The notes: generated by a model not told the origin, from the letters alone. 64,000 nucleotides of DNA from CBDFGN01 sp965247065 (GCA_965247065.1 CBDFGN010000006.1:2852001-2916000); one strand, 5' to 3'. Shown: positions 44,887-53,955, numbered from the stretch's first letter. A program made the numbers and translations.

Positions 44887-45771
44887 ATGATAGTCATCGA
44901 CACTCCAAAAGCATTTAGTTTTGAGGAATGCCTTAGAGTTCTGGCCAGATCAGAATTTGAAAACCTTCATCGGCTTAGGGACGGCTCCGTATCCAAGCTC
45001 CTGGAGATTGACGGCAGTTCGGTGCTTATACAGGTGCGATCGGCGGAGGATGATAATCTGCAGATCAGCTTCCGCAACGGTGTACCGGGTTTGGATGTCA
45101 GAGGACAGATTCGAGAATATGTTCATCACTGGTTTGACTTGTCAACGCCGGTTGAGGAATTCTACCGGTTGGCTGAGGTCGATGTGATATTAAAGGCGCT
45201 TGTCAAGCGGTTCTATGGTCTCAGAATAGTCAAGCTCCTTGACCTGTTTGAGGGTTTATGCTGGGCCATTATTGGTCAACAGATCAATCTACGCTTTGCT
45301 TACCAGATCAAAAGCCGGTTGGTGGAAAAATATGGACGAGTTCTTGACAGCGAGGGGGACAGGTTTTACCCGTTTCCAAAGCCTGAGCAGGTTTTAGGTC
45401 TCAACGAAATTGAATTCAAGGACCTGCAATTGACCAGGCAAAAGATCCAGTACCTTCGGGAGGTGGCAGAAATAATCGGTGATGGCCAATTGAAAAGGGG
45501 TATGCTGCTTAAGTTGAGTGAGGCCGAAGTGAGACAACGGCTTGTCCAAATAAAGGGGATTGGTAATTGGAGTGCTAATTACGTCATGATGCGGTGCCTG
45601 AATTTCAACGATGCCTTTCCTATTGAAGACGTTGGCCTTCACAATGCGATAAAGAAAAGCCTCGGCCTTTTAGAAAAGCCATCCTTGGGACGGGTAAAAG
45701 AGCTGGCCCGAGATTGGGGTCCGTGGCGAGGCTATGCTACCTTCTATTTGTGGAGATCTCTATATAGTTAA
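44887..45771 (+). CDS. DNA-3-methyladenine glycosylase II-like (AlkA/HhH-GPD)
   Basis: A 294-residue base-excision glycosylase. The C-terminal half has the helix-hairpin-helix (IKGIGNWSANYVMM) and the catalytic Asp in FPIEDVGLHNAI. LCWAIIGQQINLRFA is the conserved 'QQ' helix. It removes alkylated bases from DNA. The second IS982 copy is inserted exactly in its stop codon: the TAA at 45769-45771 uses the first base of the IS. Removing the IS also gives TAA, so the protein is unchanged. Confidence 0.88.
   Translation: MIVIDTPKAFSFEECLRVLARSEFENLHRLRDGSVSKLLEIDGSSVLIQVRSAEDDNLQISFRNGVPGLDVRGQIREYVHHWFDLSTPVEEFYRLAEVDVILKALVKRFYGLRIVKLLDLFEGLCWAIIGQQINLRFAYQIKSRLVEKYGRVLDSEGDRFYPFPKPEQVLGLNEIEFKDLQLTRQKIQYLREVAEIIGDGQLKRGMLLKLSEAEVRQRLVQIKGIGNWSANYVMMRCLNFNDAFPIEDVGLHNAIKKSLGLLEKPSLGRVKELARDWGPWRGYATFYLWRSLYS
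45765..45770 (+). repeat. Target-site duplication, IS982 copy 2 (left)
   Basis: TAGTTA before the element; repeated after it at 46802-46807. It is the reverse complement of the copy 1 duplication, which means the same target hexamer relative to the transposase. Confidence 0.8.
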
Positions 45772-46801
45772 CGTGAGTTCGACAATAAGGAATGATTAAA
45801 GAGCGAGAAAGAGTTGACCGGTGTCCTGGTAGTTCAATTTGATTGAGGGCTTTTTTTCGCAAAAGTTGTAAGCGATTAAAGCCGAGAAAAGGTTGGTAAG
45901 GAAATTAGTTGGGCTCCTGTGCCTGGAGTGTTCAATCTGGAAGATGTTTTTAAGTTGATCAATGATAGTCTCACAAATAGCCCTTTTACGGAGCATTATA
46001 GCATCCATGATGGGGGTTAAGGATGAGGACTTCATATTGCGTTTGAGTTTGGTTATCAGATGGACTCCGCGGAAGAACAGATTTTTAAAAAGTTCCTTAC
46101 TGATGTAGCCTTTATCACCAAAGAGCTTTCCGAATAATTTCTTAATAAACCGTTCAATTTTAAGAGGCTTTCTGTCATCCACATTGCCCGGTGTGAGCAT
46201 AAAATCGATGATTTCACCCGTATCAGCAGTGATAAGATGGAGCTTAAACCCGTAGAACCATCCGATGGAACAATGGCCTCTTTTAGCTAACCCTTCAAAT
46301 ACTTTATGGTTATGGATCCGTCTGTTATGACAGACCCTTAACGGAGTGCTGTCTATAAAACTTATACCTGTACACTGTCCAGTCCCTTGTGTTTTCAGAT
46401 AAATAGCCATTGGCAGAAGACTTCCACTACAAAGTTCTACCATTCGGTTATAGCTTACCACATCAGGAAAGAAGGAGCGCAAGTGGCCACAAACGTATGT
46501 GTTGTAAAAGGTCTTGAAATTTCGATATCCTGAGATCTGGAACAAGACCTGTATAGTCATTACTTCGGATAAAGAAAGCTTACCAGGTTTGTTGCGCTTT
46601 TTACTTCCCAGCAATCTTTTTTCCAATTTTGGGACAAAATCCAGACAAAAATCGTCAATGGAACAAAAAATTTCAGTAATTTTAGTAGCAGTTAACATAG
46701 GTAGAAATATTAGTTATTTTGTTGATTGTCAATGACTTAATATACTAATTTTCTGCCTTTTTTCTATCAATAAACTACTCTATTTTATATCGAACTCACG
46801 T
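45771..46801 (-). mobile_element. IS982-family insertion sequence, copy 2 (inverted)
   Basis: A 1031-bp element, opposite in orientation to copy 1, with the same ACGTGAGTTCGA ends and a 6-bp duplication. The leader carries the one base difference noticed from copy 1 (5 bp before the ATG). The element sits between the convergent glycosylase and FetB-like genes, so it likely disturbs neither. Confidence 0.92.
45796..46698 (-). CDS. IS982-family transposase (copy 2)
   Basis: A 300-residue protein identical in sequence to the transposase at 31629-32531, with all DDE motifs intact. Its promoter/leader is at the 46.7-46.8 kb side. Confidence 0.93.
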   Translation of the reverse strand: MLTATKITEIFCSIDDFCLDFVPKLEKRLLGSKKRNKPGKLSLSEVMTIQVLFQISGYRNFKTFYNTYVCGHLRSFFPDVVSYNRMVELCSGSLLPMAIYLKTQGTGQCTGISFIDSTPLRVCHNRRIHNHKVFEGLAKRGHCSIGWFYGFKLHLITADTGEIIDFMLTPGNVDDRKPLKIERFIKKLFGKLFGDKGYISKELFKNLFFRGVHLITKLKRNMKSSSLTPIMDAIMLRKRAICETIIDQLKNIFQIEHSRHRSPTNFLTNLFSALIAYNFCEKKPSIKLNYQDTGQLFLAL

Positions 46802-46933
46802 TAGTTAAGCTTGGCAACCTCTAAATTATTAGCCTCATCATTCTAGATGACGCCCCTAACCGTTCCACCTTTTGGATGGCCACGTGAAGGATTATTTTGT
46901 AGAAAAAAGCCTCCTGGTCATTCATAAAGGTGG

Positions 46934-47668
46934 TTAAGCTAAGGGATCTATCTGAACCCGATTCGAAAAGTGAGGCCTTACCAGGATCAGAAATAGGGCT
47001 GAAGAAATTCCAGCCGAAGCGAATATCATGCACATTACCATGATCTGATACCTCGCAGCGATAAAAGGCGAAACCCCGGAAAGAATTTGACCGGTCATCA
47101 TCCCGGGAAGAGAAACCAGCCCCACTGCAAACAGGGAGTTTGTTATGGGAATTAGCGACGCGTGCAGGGCAATAGACCGTGCGGAGTCATAGTCAACGCC
47201 CCGTCGCACCTCAGATTCCAATCGCTCTCCAGCCAAGCTGACACTATTCATTGAGTTCGCAAAAATCATCCCGGCCAACGGAATCATATAACTGGGTAGG
47301 TACCAAGGATCTAAGTCCAGGACCCCTTGGGTTACAAGCGCCAGGATGGTACTTCCCCCGATCGATATGGACCAGAATGACTTGAGGTATAAGGCTTTTC
47401 GTGGAATTTTAATCGTACGCAGCGCAATCCAACTTGCGGATAAGAGCATTATCGCCAGTACTCCAAGAACAATCGAGGCGCTGCTGGATTCGAAAATATA
47501 GGCTAAAAAATATCCGATGAGCAGCAATTGAAGCAGCATCCGAAAGACAGCGAACAGCGAGGTTCTCACATCGAGCTTCCATCTCCAGATGATCAGAATT
47601 ACTGCGAAAACGGGAATAAAAGACCACATTAAATTTGCGAGTGGTATAGTTTGTATCGAACTATTCAT
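46934..47668 (-). CDS. fetB: FetB/YbbM-like ABC transporter permease (UPF0014)
   Basis: A 244-residue membrane protein with about seven hydrophobic helices. IPLAGMIFANSMNSVSLAGERL in the middle and SLPGMMTGQILSGVSPFIAARYQI towards the C-terminus match the UPF0014/FetB family, the permease of an iron exporter that protects against oxidative stress. The usual ATPase partner (FetA) is not adjacent. The start at 47668 follows a T-rich stretch on the plus strand. Confidence 0.85.
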   Translation of the reverse strand: MNSSIQTIPLANLMWSFIPVFAVILIIWRWKLDVRTSLFAVFRMLLQLLLIGYFLAYIFESSSASIVLGVLAIMLLSASWIALRTIKIPRKALYLKSFWSISIGGSTILALVTQGVLDLDPWYLPSYMIPLAGMIFANSMNSVSLAGERLESEVRRGVDYDSARSIALHASLIPITNSLFAVGLVSLPGMMTGQILSGVSPFIAARYQIMVMCMIFASAGISSALFLILVRPHFSNRVQIDPLA

Positions 47669-47997
47669 TTTTTCAAGTCCTTTTTTTTTCGAGAATTAGG
47701 TCATCCCTCCAGATATCCCCGAGCCATTTAAGCTAGCCCTGGATTCTTACAAGATCAGGCCCGATTTAAAGAAACTCCTAGATAGGATTTAAAGTCCGGT
47801 AGCTTCGGTAAACGACTCAGGTAAGTAGGAATAACCTTCAAGATTATTTTGAACAATATACAATAATGGCTCAAGAGTTGGCGTCATGATTCTCGGCTGG
47901 CTCCAAGAGGCGGAACCAAAGAAGCGGCGCTTACCAATAACTGCCATTTTCTGAACTGTTACTCTCTAAAAACCGACAATCTTCCTATCTTGTAGCT
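47669..47997. other. Divergent intergenic region (fetB/dnaX)
   Basis: 329 bp between the divergent starts of the FetB-like permease and dnaX. No gene; promoters must lie here but no clear TTTG/TAnnTTTG pair was found. Confidence 0.4.
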
Positions 47998-49656
47998 ATG
48001 GAAAATTTTGTGGTCTCGGCCCGAAAATATAGACCTCAAACTTTCGACCAGGTGGTCGGTCAGCACCACATAACTAACACCCTAGTTAATGCCATTAATA
48101 ACAATCAGTTGGCCCAGGCACTCCTGTTTTGCGGACCGAGGGGAGTAGGAAAAACGACTTGTGCTCGGATCCTGGCTAAACAGATCAACAATTTCGGGGA
48201 CGATCAAAATCCCCATCTTAACATTTTTGAACTAGACGCCGCGTCAAATAACTCAGTCGAGGATATACGAAATCTTATTGACCAGGTAAGATACCCCCCT
48301 CAGGAAGGGGAATATAAAGTTTATATTATTGACGAGGTTCATATGTTGTCCAACGCAGCATTTAACTCGTTCCTTAAAACCCTGGAGGAACCTCCTGGCT
48401 ATGCTATTTTCATTCTTGCCACCACCGAAAAGCAAAAAGTTATTCCCACCATACTTTCCAGGTGCCAGATATTCGATTTCAGCCGAATTGGGGAGAACGA
48501 CATTACTGATCACCTTAAGACAGTTGCCCGCAAGGAAGCTATCGAAGTAGAGGACGAGGCGCTGCACACAATTGCACAAAAGGCAGACGGAGCTCTTCGG
48601 GATGCCCTGTCGTTATTTGACCTGCTGGCAACTTTTTCCTCGGGCGAGAAAATAACCTATAAAACCACTATCGAAAACCTGCACATCCTCGACTACGATT
48701 ATTACTTCAAGGTAACCGACTTCATGGTTCAGGAAGACCCCGCCAAAGTTCTGTTGACTTTGGATGAGATCCTGCGAAATGGATTCGATGGTCACAATTT
48801 CATTTCCGGATTGAGTGAACACTTTAGAAACCTGCTGGTGTGCAAAGACGCCAATACATTTTCCTTGCTTCAGGTTTCTGAGAATGTGCAGGTAAGATAT
48901 GAGAAGCAAGCCAAGGAAGCCTCGGCCTCATTTTTACTTTCTGCTCTCAACATCGCCAATCAGTGCGATCTCAGCTACAAGAACAGCAGGAATCCAAGGT
49001 TGTTGGTCGAACTTACCTTGATGAAGATGGCTCACCTCAAAAGCGCCTTCACTCTTTCTCCAGAAGCTCTGGATTCCCAGACTAAAAAAAAAACTGAAAC
49101 TGTAACCAAGGTAGAGGTCGCTGCCAGCGGCCAGGCGGCCAATAAGGATCCCGGAAAAAGTGCCGAAAGCCCCCCCAGGGTAGCTCTAAAGATCCCTCGG
49201 ATCAGCCCTTTAATATCCGGGGAAAAGAACGAAAAACCGGAAGCGGACAAAGTACAACCTCTGCAACCGGATCCGTTTACCACTGAAGATCAGGAATTTG
49301 CTCCGGAGGAGTTGGAGGAGTACTGGGAAAAATATGGTCAAAAAATAAAATCCCAAGGTCGGGATTCTGAGTTCACTGTCCTGAGCCAGGAAAAGATTCT
49401 CAGCGCGAACAATGTGGTCGAAGTCAGGCTTAGGAGCCCACTTCAGCAGGATATTCTAGAGCGCTTTAGGATCGACCTGACACAATACCTGCGTCAGAAA
49501 CTCCAGAATAACAAAATCAATATCAAAGCTACCGTTCTAACTCACCAGGAATCAAAGATGATCTATACCGCAAAAGAAAAATTTGAGCACCTGGCTCAAA
49601 AAAATCCAGCCGTTAGAAAGCTGCAAGAAAAACTTGGATTAGATACCGAATTTTAG
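47998..49656 (+). CDS. dnaX: DNA polymerase III subunit gamma/tau
   Basis: The clamp-loader ATPase of the replisome. It is 552 residues with AAA+ motifs: Walker A GPRGVGKTT near residue 45, Walker B/DEVH (YIIDEVHML), sensor 1 (ILATTEKQKVIPTIL) and SRCQIFDF. The four zinc-finger Cys of the E. coli protein are missing, as is usual in Bacteroidota. After domain III the protein has a low-complexity Lys/Pro/Glu linker and a tau-like C-terminal domain. An A10 tract at codons 363-366 could yield a short gamma form by slippage. The stop overlaps the convergent response-regulator stop. Confidence 0.95.
   Translation: MENFVVSARKYRPQTFDQVVGQHHITNTLVNAINNNQLAQALLFCGPRGVGKTTCARILAKQINNFGDDQNPHLNIFELDAASNNSVEDIRNLIDQVRYPPQEGEYKVYIIDEVHMLSNAAFNSFLKTLEEPPGYAIFILATTEKQKVIPTILSRCQIFDFSRIGENDITDHLKTVARKEAIEVEDEALHTIAQKADGALRDALSLFDLLATFSSGEKITYKTTIENLHILDYDYYFKVTDFMVQEDPAKVLLTLDEILRNGFDGHNFISGLSEHFRNLLVCKDANTFSLLQVSENVQVRYEKQAKEASASFLLSALNIANQCDLSYKNSRNPRLLVELTLMKMAHLKSAFTLSPEALDSQTKKKTETVTKVEVAASGQAANKDPGKSAESPPRVALKIPRISPLISGEKNEKPEADKVQPLQPDPFTTEDQEFAPEELEEYWEKYGQKIKSQGRDSEFTVLSQEKILSANNVVEVRLRSPLQQDILERFRIDLTQYLRQKLQNNKINIKATVLTHQESKMIYTAKEKFEHLAQKNPAVRKLQEKLGLDTEF
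49084..49093 (+). promoter_or_regulatory. A10 slippage site in dnaX
   Basis: Ten A residues encode KKK plus the first base of Thr366. In the -1 frame the codons after the run are AAC TGA (stop at 49095-49097). In the +1 frame the stop is at 49103-49105 (TAA). Slippage either way gives a product of about 365-368 residues, the length of clamp-loader domains I-III (gamma). Confidence 0.55.
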
Positions 49657-50069
49657 TCCCAAAGCTCTAGCTCCCGGGTATCATTAAGCGCGGTCTCAGT
49701 CAGCGGCTTGGTGATAAATTTGATCACGTGATCATTATTGATGATCTTGTCGATATCTCTTTTGTTGTCGGAGCTGGATAGAATAATAACCTTACACTTG
49801 TTCTTCACATACTCACTGAACTTTTCGAACTCATATAGAAAAACGAACCCGTCTACGATGGGCATATTGATGTCCAGGAAAATGATCTCAGGGAGGTTTC
49901 CAAGCGCCTCTTTATTCTCCTCAAGGTATTCCAGGGCGCTTTTGCCGGAGTTCTTGACCTCTACATCCCCGGCAAATCCGGTGATTTCTATAATTCTCTT
50001 ACTGATAAAATTATCAGTATCATTGTCATCCACCGGCATCACCCGGTCTATTGTTTTCGAACCCACCAC
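49653..50069 (-). CDS. Stand-alone CheY-like response regulator
   Basis: A 138-residue single receiver domain with no output domain. Acidic pocket (VDDND), phospho-acceptor Asp in IFLDINMPIVDGF, Ser-rich switch region (IILSSSDN) and conserved Lys in ITKPL. It probably passes phosphate to or from an unseen partner. It converges on dnaX with a 4-bp stop overlap. The upstream region has two 14-bp direct repeats. Confidence 0.88.
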   Translation of the reverse strand: MVGSKTIDRVMPVDDNDTDNFISKRIIEITGFAGDVEVKNSGKSALEYLEENKEALGNLPEIIFLDINMPIVDGFVFLYEFEKFSEYVKNKCKVIILSSSDNKRDIDKIINNDHVIKFITKPLTETALNDTRELELWD

Positions 50070-50084
50070 AAGCTAAAGATTTTC

Positions 50085-50118
50085 AAAAATCATCTTTTAT
50101 CCAAAAAAATCATCTTTT
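50085..50118 (-). repeat. Two 14-bp direct repeats upstream of the response regulator
   Basis: AAAAATCATCTTTT occurs at 50085-50098 and again at 50105-50118, start-to-start distance 20 bp (two helical turns), 16-49 bp upstream of the start. This is a possible binding site for a dimeric regulator. Confidence 0.4.
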
Positions 50119-50209
50119 CTTCCATAATTAAGCCAATAGCATTCAATGACTTTTCACGAAAAACCGAAATTCTTATTTATGTAAGTTTTTTGTGAGAATT
50201 ACTCCAAAA

Positions 50210-52000
50210 CTATTCTGGAGAAACCACGACCAGTTTTTCCCCCAATTGAATGCTATCCTCGCTCTTGTTGTTCCACTTCATCAGCTCCTCCACCGAAGTT
50301 CCATATTTTCTGGCTATTTGAAAGAGGTTGTCCCCGATCGCGACCTCATGGAAACGAACTTTTGATCGACCTTCAACCTCGTTCTCGGATTTCGTCGGTA
50401 CGACCAGCTCCTGACCAATACTGATTATCTCTCCTGGCCCGATATCATTCAGGAGGATTATTTCTGAAGTGCTAAGACCATATAGCCTTGAAATTGAATA
50501 CAGAGTTTCTCCTTGTTTCACAAGATGAAACCGGGTGCCTTCTTTGGCCTCTTGGTTAGAAAGAGCACGATTTCTCAACGCATTCGAAGAGCTATTACTT
50601 TGCCCACGTTGCCCGGACGGCGAAACCACAGGTCTGGTGTTAGGAACAGGTTTGCTTTTGCCCACCACGGAAGATGAAGCGACCTTGCCAACCGCATATG
50701 ATTTTACCAAATCTGTACGGTATTCAATATCAGTGTTCTTGGGCCGGGGTTTCCCTAGCCACAAAACGCGTCCCGGCTGAACATCCTCCGATTTACGCAT
50801 CCGGTTGAATTTCCTCAATTTCTTTAGTTTCATCCCAAACTTCTGGGAAACGCCCCACAATGTTTCATCTGGGGAGGCAGTGTGGAAATATAAGCGAGCC
50901 CGTCCTCTTTTGGACTCCAGATAGTACACCTGTCCGGGTTCAATCGAAATTGGAGCGGACAGATCATTGTATTTTATTAATCGTTTTTCTGGAACCAGCC
51001 CTCTTTGGACCAGGTCGCTGAGCTGGTCATTTTCCTTACCCAGTAAACCTGATAATCCATTTATCCGAACAATATAGGGTTCGTCCATTTTCAGGCTGCC
51101 CTGGATAACAGGGTATCGATTGCCTTTTTTATCATCGATTACAATTTCAGGCCTGATTGGCTGACTTTGGGTTGCCAGTTCCTTGGATCTTCCGTTCGGT
51201 ATCGGCAGCATTACTGTGTAGGATTTATCGGCAGGCACCGGATCTCGTCGCAACCATTTGTTGTAGTTCCTTAATTCATCGTAGTTGATCGAGGTCTCCC
51301 TGGCTATTGTCTTCAAATCCTTATTAGCGCCTCGAGTATACTCCACCAGGGTCATCGCTGGATTTGGGTTCCTGCCAACCGCATATTCGTAAGCAAATTT
51401 ATGCGCCAGGAACTTTTTTACATACCAATGGGAATTCTTTGGTATCTCCATCTTCTTGGAACCGAAATGCCTTTCATGCACCCATTTTTGGGCTCCGGTC
51501 AATCCGGTGTTGTAAGAAAGCAGTGCATAGATCCAGTTGTCAAACACCGAATAACTGTTCTTTAGGTAGGTCGAGGCAGCCCGGGTCGAAGAAATTATGT
51601 TCATCCGTTCATCAACCCTGGAGTCGACTCGAAGACCAACTTCCAGAGCGGTGGGCTTTTTAAACTGCCAGAAGCCAACAGCATTTGAGGAAGAAACTGC
51701 ATCCGGAATCAGCGCGCTTTCCTGGATGCAAAGGTATTTGAAGTCATCCGGCACGTTCTCCTCCTGAAGAATCCGCTCAATCATGGGCAAGTACAAATCG
51801 GCCCGGTCCACCTTGGTTTGGAAATATTTAGGGCTACCGGTAAGAGCGTTGACGTCCTGTTGGATCTCCTCCCTGACTTTATCGCCAAGCCTTATTCTGA
51901 TGTCCCCGAAGTAAAACTGGGTGGGAACAACCGGTGATTGGCCTTGCAGAAATATCGGCGAAATAACCAGGTAGATCAAGAACCGCGGAACGCCTAGCAC
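50210..52000 (-). CDS. LysM-containing lytic transglycosylase (MltD-like)
   Basis: A 596-residue cell-wall enzyme that cleaves peptidoglycan glycan strands. A short signal peptide is followed by an SLT domain (about residues 70-190): catalytic Glu in CIQESAL, and SSSNAVGFWQF, YALLSYNTG. Three LysM-type modules follow (about residues 370-420, 490-536 and 548-594), for example FHLVKQGETLYSISRLYG. The start codon is GTG at 52000, overlapping the ancestral end of the O-methyltransferase gene, which suggests translational coupling. Confidence 0.92.
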   Translation of the reverse strand: MLGVPRFLIYLVISPIFLQGQSPVVPTQFYFGDIRIRLGDKVREEIQQDVNALTGSPKYFQTKVDRADLYLPMIERILQEENVPDDFKYLCIQESALIPDAVSSSNAVGFWQFKKPTALEVGLRVDSRVDERMNIISSTRAASTYLKNSYSVFDNWIYALLSYNTGLTGAQKWVHERHFGSKKMEIPKNSHWYVKKFLAHKFAYEYAVGRNPNPAMTLVEYTRGANKDLKTIARETSINYDELRNYNKWLRRDPVPADKSYTVMLPIPNGRSKELATQSQPIRPEIVIDDKKGNRYPVIQGSLKMDEPYIVRINGLSGLLGKENDQLSDLVQRGLVPEKRLIKYNDLSAPISIEPGQVYYLESKRGRARLYFHTASPDETLWGVSQKFGMKLKKLRKFNRMRKSEDVQPGRVLWLGKPRPKNTDIEYRTDLVKSYAVGKVASSSVVGKSKPVPNTRPVVSPSGQRGQSNSSSNALRNRALSNQEAKEGTRFHLVKQGETLYSISRLYGLSTSEIILLNDIGPGEIISIGQELVVPTKSENEVEGRSKVRFHEVAIGDNLFQIARKYGTSVEELMKWNNKSEDSIQLGEKLVVVSPE

Positions 52001-52638
52001 TTTCTCATTATCATTAGGCCATCTCTGATTGGAAAAAGGACGTTCTACACTCTGTTATCTTTTTGAATCTTGGCATTAAAATCTCTTAGGGCTTTGGTGT
52101 CTTGATCTAATTTCTCGCCCGGTTGAGACACTACCCTTCCGCTCCACAAAACATTGTCGGCCACGAGGAAACCTCCTTTGCGGACCATGGGAAGGACTGA
52201 ATCAAAGTAGTTCAGGTAATTCACCTTGTCGGCATCTATCAGTACTAAATCGAACTGCTCTTTCAGTCCTGGAATTAGATCCAGGGCATCCCCAATCAGA
52301 AATTCAATCTTATCCTGCAACCCGGCCTCAAGAAAATAGTTGCGCACCTTACCTTCCAACTCTTCATTGACATCAATCGTAAATAATTTTCCATCTTCTG
52401 ATAGGCCCTCGCATAAACAAATGGCTGAATATCCGGTGAAGGTACCTATCTCCAATATTCGACGGGGGGCTATCATTTGTGAGATTTGAGCCAACACTCT
52501 TCCCTGAAGATGACCGGCTAACATTTGAGGCAATAAAACCTCCGCATGTGTTTCGCGATTGATCCGCTTAAGAAGTGCTGATTCGGAGTGAGTGTGCTCT
52601 TCAGAATACTTTTGGATCGCGGGGTCAATGAGCTCCAC
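51994..52638 (-). pseudogene. Class I SAM O-methyltransferase with premature amber stop
   Basis: Family of small catechol/caffeoyl-CoA-type O-methyltransferases: ILEIGTFTGYSAICL (SAM-binding motif I), LFTIDVN (acidic loop), LVLIDADKVNY and VADNVLWSG. The open frame ends at KDNRV with TAG at 52045-52047. Read through it, the frame continues NVLFPIRDGLMIMRKC and stops at 51994, matching the normal 'RVENVLLPLRDGL' C-terminus, so the TAG replaces a Glu codon (GAG). About 17 terminal residues are lost. The ancestral stop overlaps the GTG start of the next gene. Confidence 0.8.
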
Positions 52639-52707
52639 TATTTTCTCTAAGATTGGTCGGGTAAATTTAAGTCCAAACTGGCTGCGGTTGCAAAGGCTGA
52701 CCGCTAT

Positions 52708-53955
52708 TTAATTAGGCCCATAAGTAAGATAGCTCATCCGCTCCTCAGCGAACATCTCGTTAGCGATCCCTTGTAGTTCCAGGGCGTCGGTTTTATTGAT
52801 TTTCCGAAATATGACGTCTAAAGAATCTATACGGTCTAAGTCAAGAATGCTCCTGCCCATCATGAGCATCAGACTAATATTGTTTTCTTCGGCCATTGCC
52901 AACTGGCCCATTAACTGTTGCTTGAGCTTATGAAGTTGAGACCTTCCTAAAGGATTATCCTTTAGCTTTTTAAGCTCCTTTAGGGCTAATTCACGACTTT
53001 GATCCATTTTGCCGTTTTGGGTACCAAAAAATATCGAAAACAAACCGACATCGGTGAAAGGAGAGTAATTAGCGTCTACTGAATACACAAACCCATACCT
53101 TTCCCTCAAGGCCAGGTTCAATCTGGAGTTAAGGCTGGGCCCTCCCAAATAATTGGTTAGCATGAAAAAGGGCAATCGTCCTTCATCCCCGATTGCATAG
53201 GCAATTTGCCCCATAGCACAATGCGCCTGGGCCAGATTGCGGACTTGATGAGAAGTTTGAGGCTTATAGGCATTAAACGGGGTGCGGGTCTGAGCACTTG
53301 CAATCCGGGGAATTTTGCGTAAATATTTCTCCGCCAATTTGACGACCTTCCCAATTGGAAGTCCTCCAACGCAACTAAAGATCAGGCGCTCGGTGTTCAG
53401 ATTTTCTCCAATGAACTGTTTGAAGTCGGCCCTGGAAAATCGCTTGATGCTGTCACTTGTCCCAAGAATGTTGTGGGCCATGGAATGGCCTGCAAACACC
53501 AGGTCATCAAAATCGTCCTGTATTGAATCCTCCGGACTATCCTTATACATAGCCATTTCCTCCAGGATGACCTGCCTTTCGCGCTCAATTTGAGATTCAG
53601 GAAAGACCGAATCAAAGGTTATGTCGGTAAGCAGATCAAGCGCCTTTTCAAAATGCTCATCTAAGATCGAGGCGTAAAAGCATATCTTTTCCTTGGTCGT
53701 ATAGGCGTTCAATTCTCCGCCAAGGGAGTCGAGCCGATTGAGGATATGAAAGGCGCGTCGTCGACTGGTGCCTTTGAAAGCCATGTGCTCCCAGAAGTGC
53801 GCAAGTCCCTGCTGATCGCTGTTTTCGTCCCGACTCCCAATATCGAGTACGAATCCTCCGTGAATGATCTTGGTGTTTGGAACCTGCTTGTAAACCAGTC
53901 GGATTCCATTGGGGAAGGTCACCAATTGATGGTCTTTCATAAATTCTCCCTCCAA
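52708..53955 (-). CDS. M16-family zinc peptidase
   Basis: A 415-residue insulinase-type protease with the inverted zinc motif HFWEH (HxxEH) at residues 53-57 and the distal Glu in ILEEMAMYKDSPED. The second half has the inactive-domain features of a single-chain M16B protease (for example YLGGPSLNSRLNLALRERYGFVYS). No signal peptide is apparent. The start at 53955 or Met6 (MKDHQL) is equally possible. It is on the same strand and just upstream of the O-methyltransferase and lytic transglycosylase. Confidence 0.9.
   Translation of the reverse strand: MEGEFMKDHQLVTFPNGIRLVYKQVPNTKIIHGGFVLDIGSRDENSDQQGLAHFWEHMAFKGTSRRRAFHILNRLDSLGGELNAYTTKEKICFYASILDEHFEKALDLLTDITFDSVFPESQIERERQVILEEMAMYKDSPEDSIQDDFDDLVFAGHSMAHNILGTSDSIKRFSRADFKQFIGENLNTERLIFSCVGGLPIGKVVKLAEKYLRKIPRIASAQTRTPFNAYKPQTSHQVRNLAQAHCAMGQIAYAIGDEGRLPFFMLTNYLGGPSLNSRLNLALRERYGFVYSVDANYSPFTDVGLFSIFFGTQNGKMDQSRELALKELKKLKDNPLGRSQLHKLKQQLMGQLAMAEENNISLMLMMGRSILDLDRIDSLDVIFRKINKTDALELQGIANEMFAEERMSYLTYGPN

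Noticed and set aside
31526..46801. Composite transposon made by the two inverted IS982 copies
   Set aside because: Each copy has its own 6-bp target duplication, so they look like two independent insertions rather than one unit of about 15 kb.
46821..47033. Minus-strand 70-codon ORF overlapping the FetB-like gene
   Set aside because: It lies mostly inside the permease gene in another frame and lacks any recognised motif.
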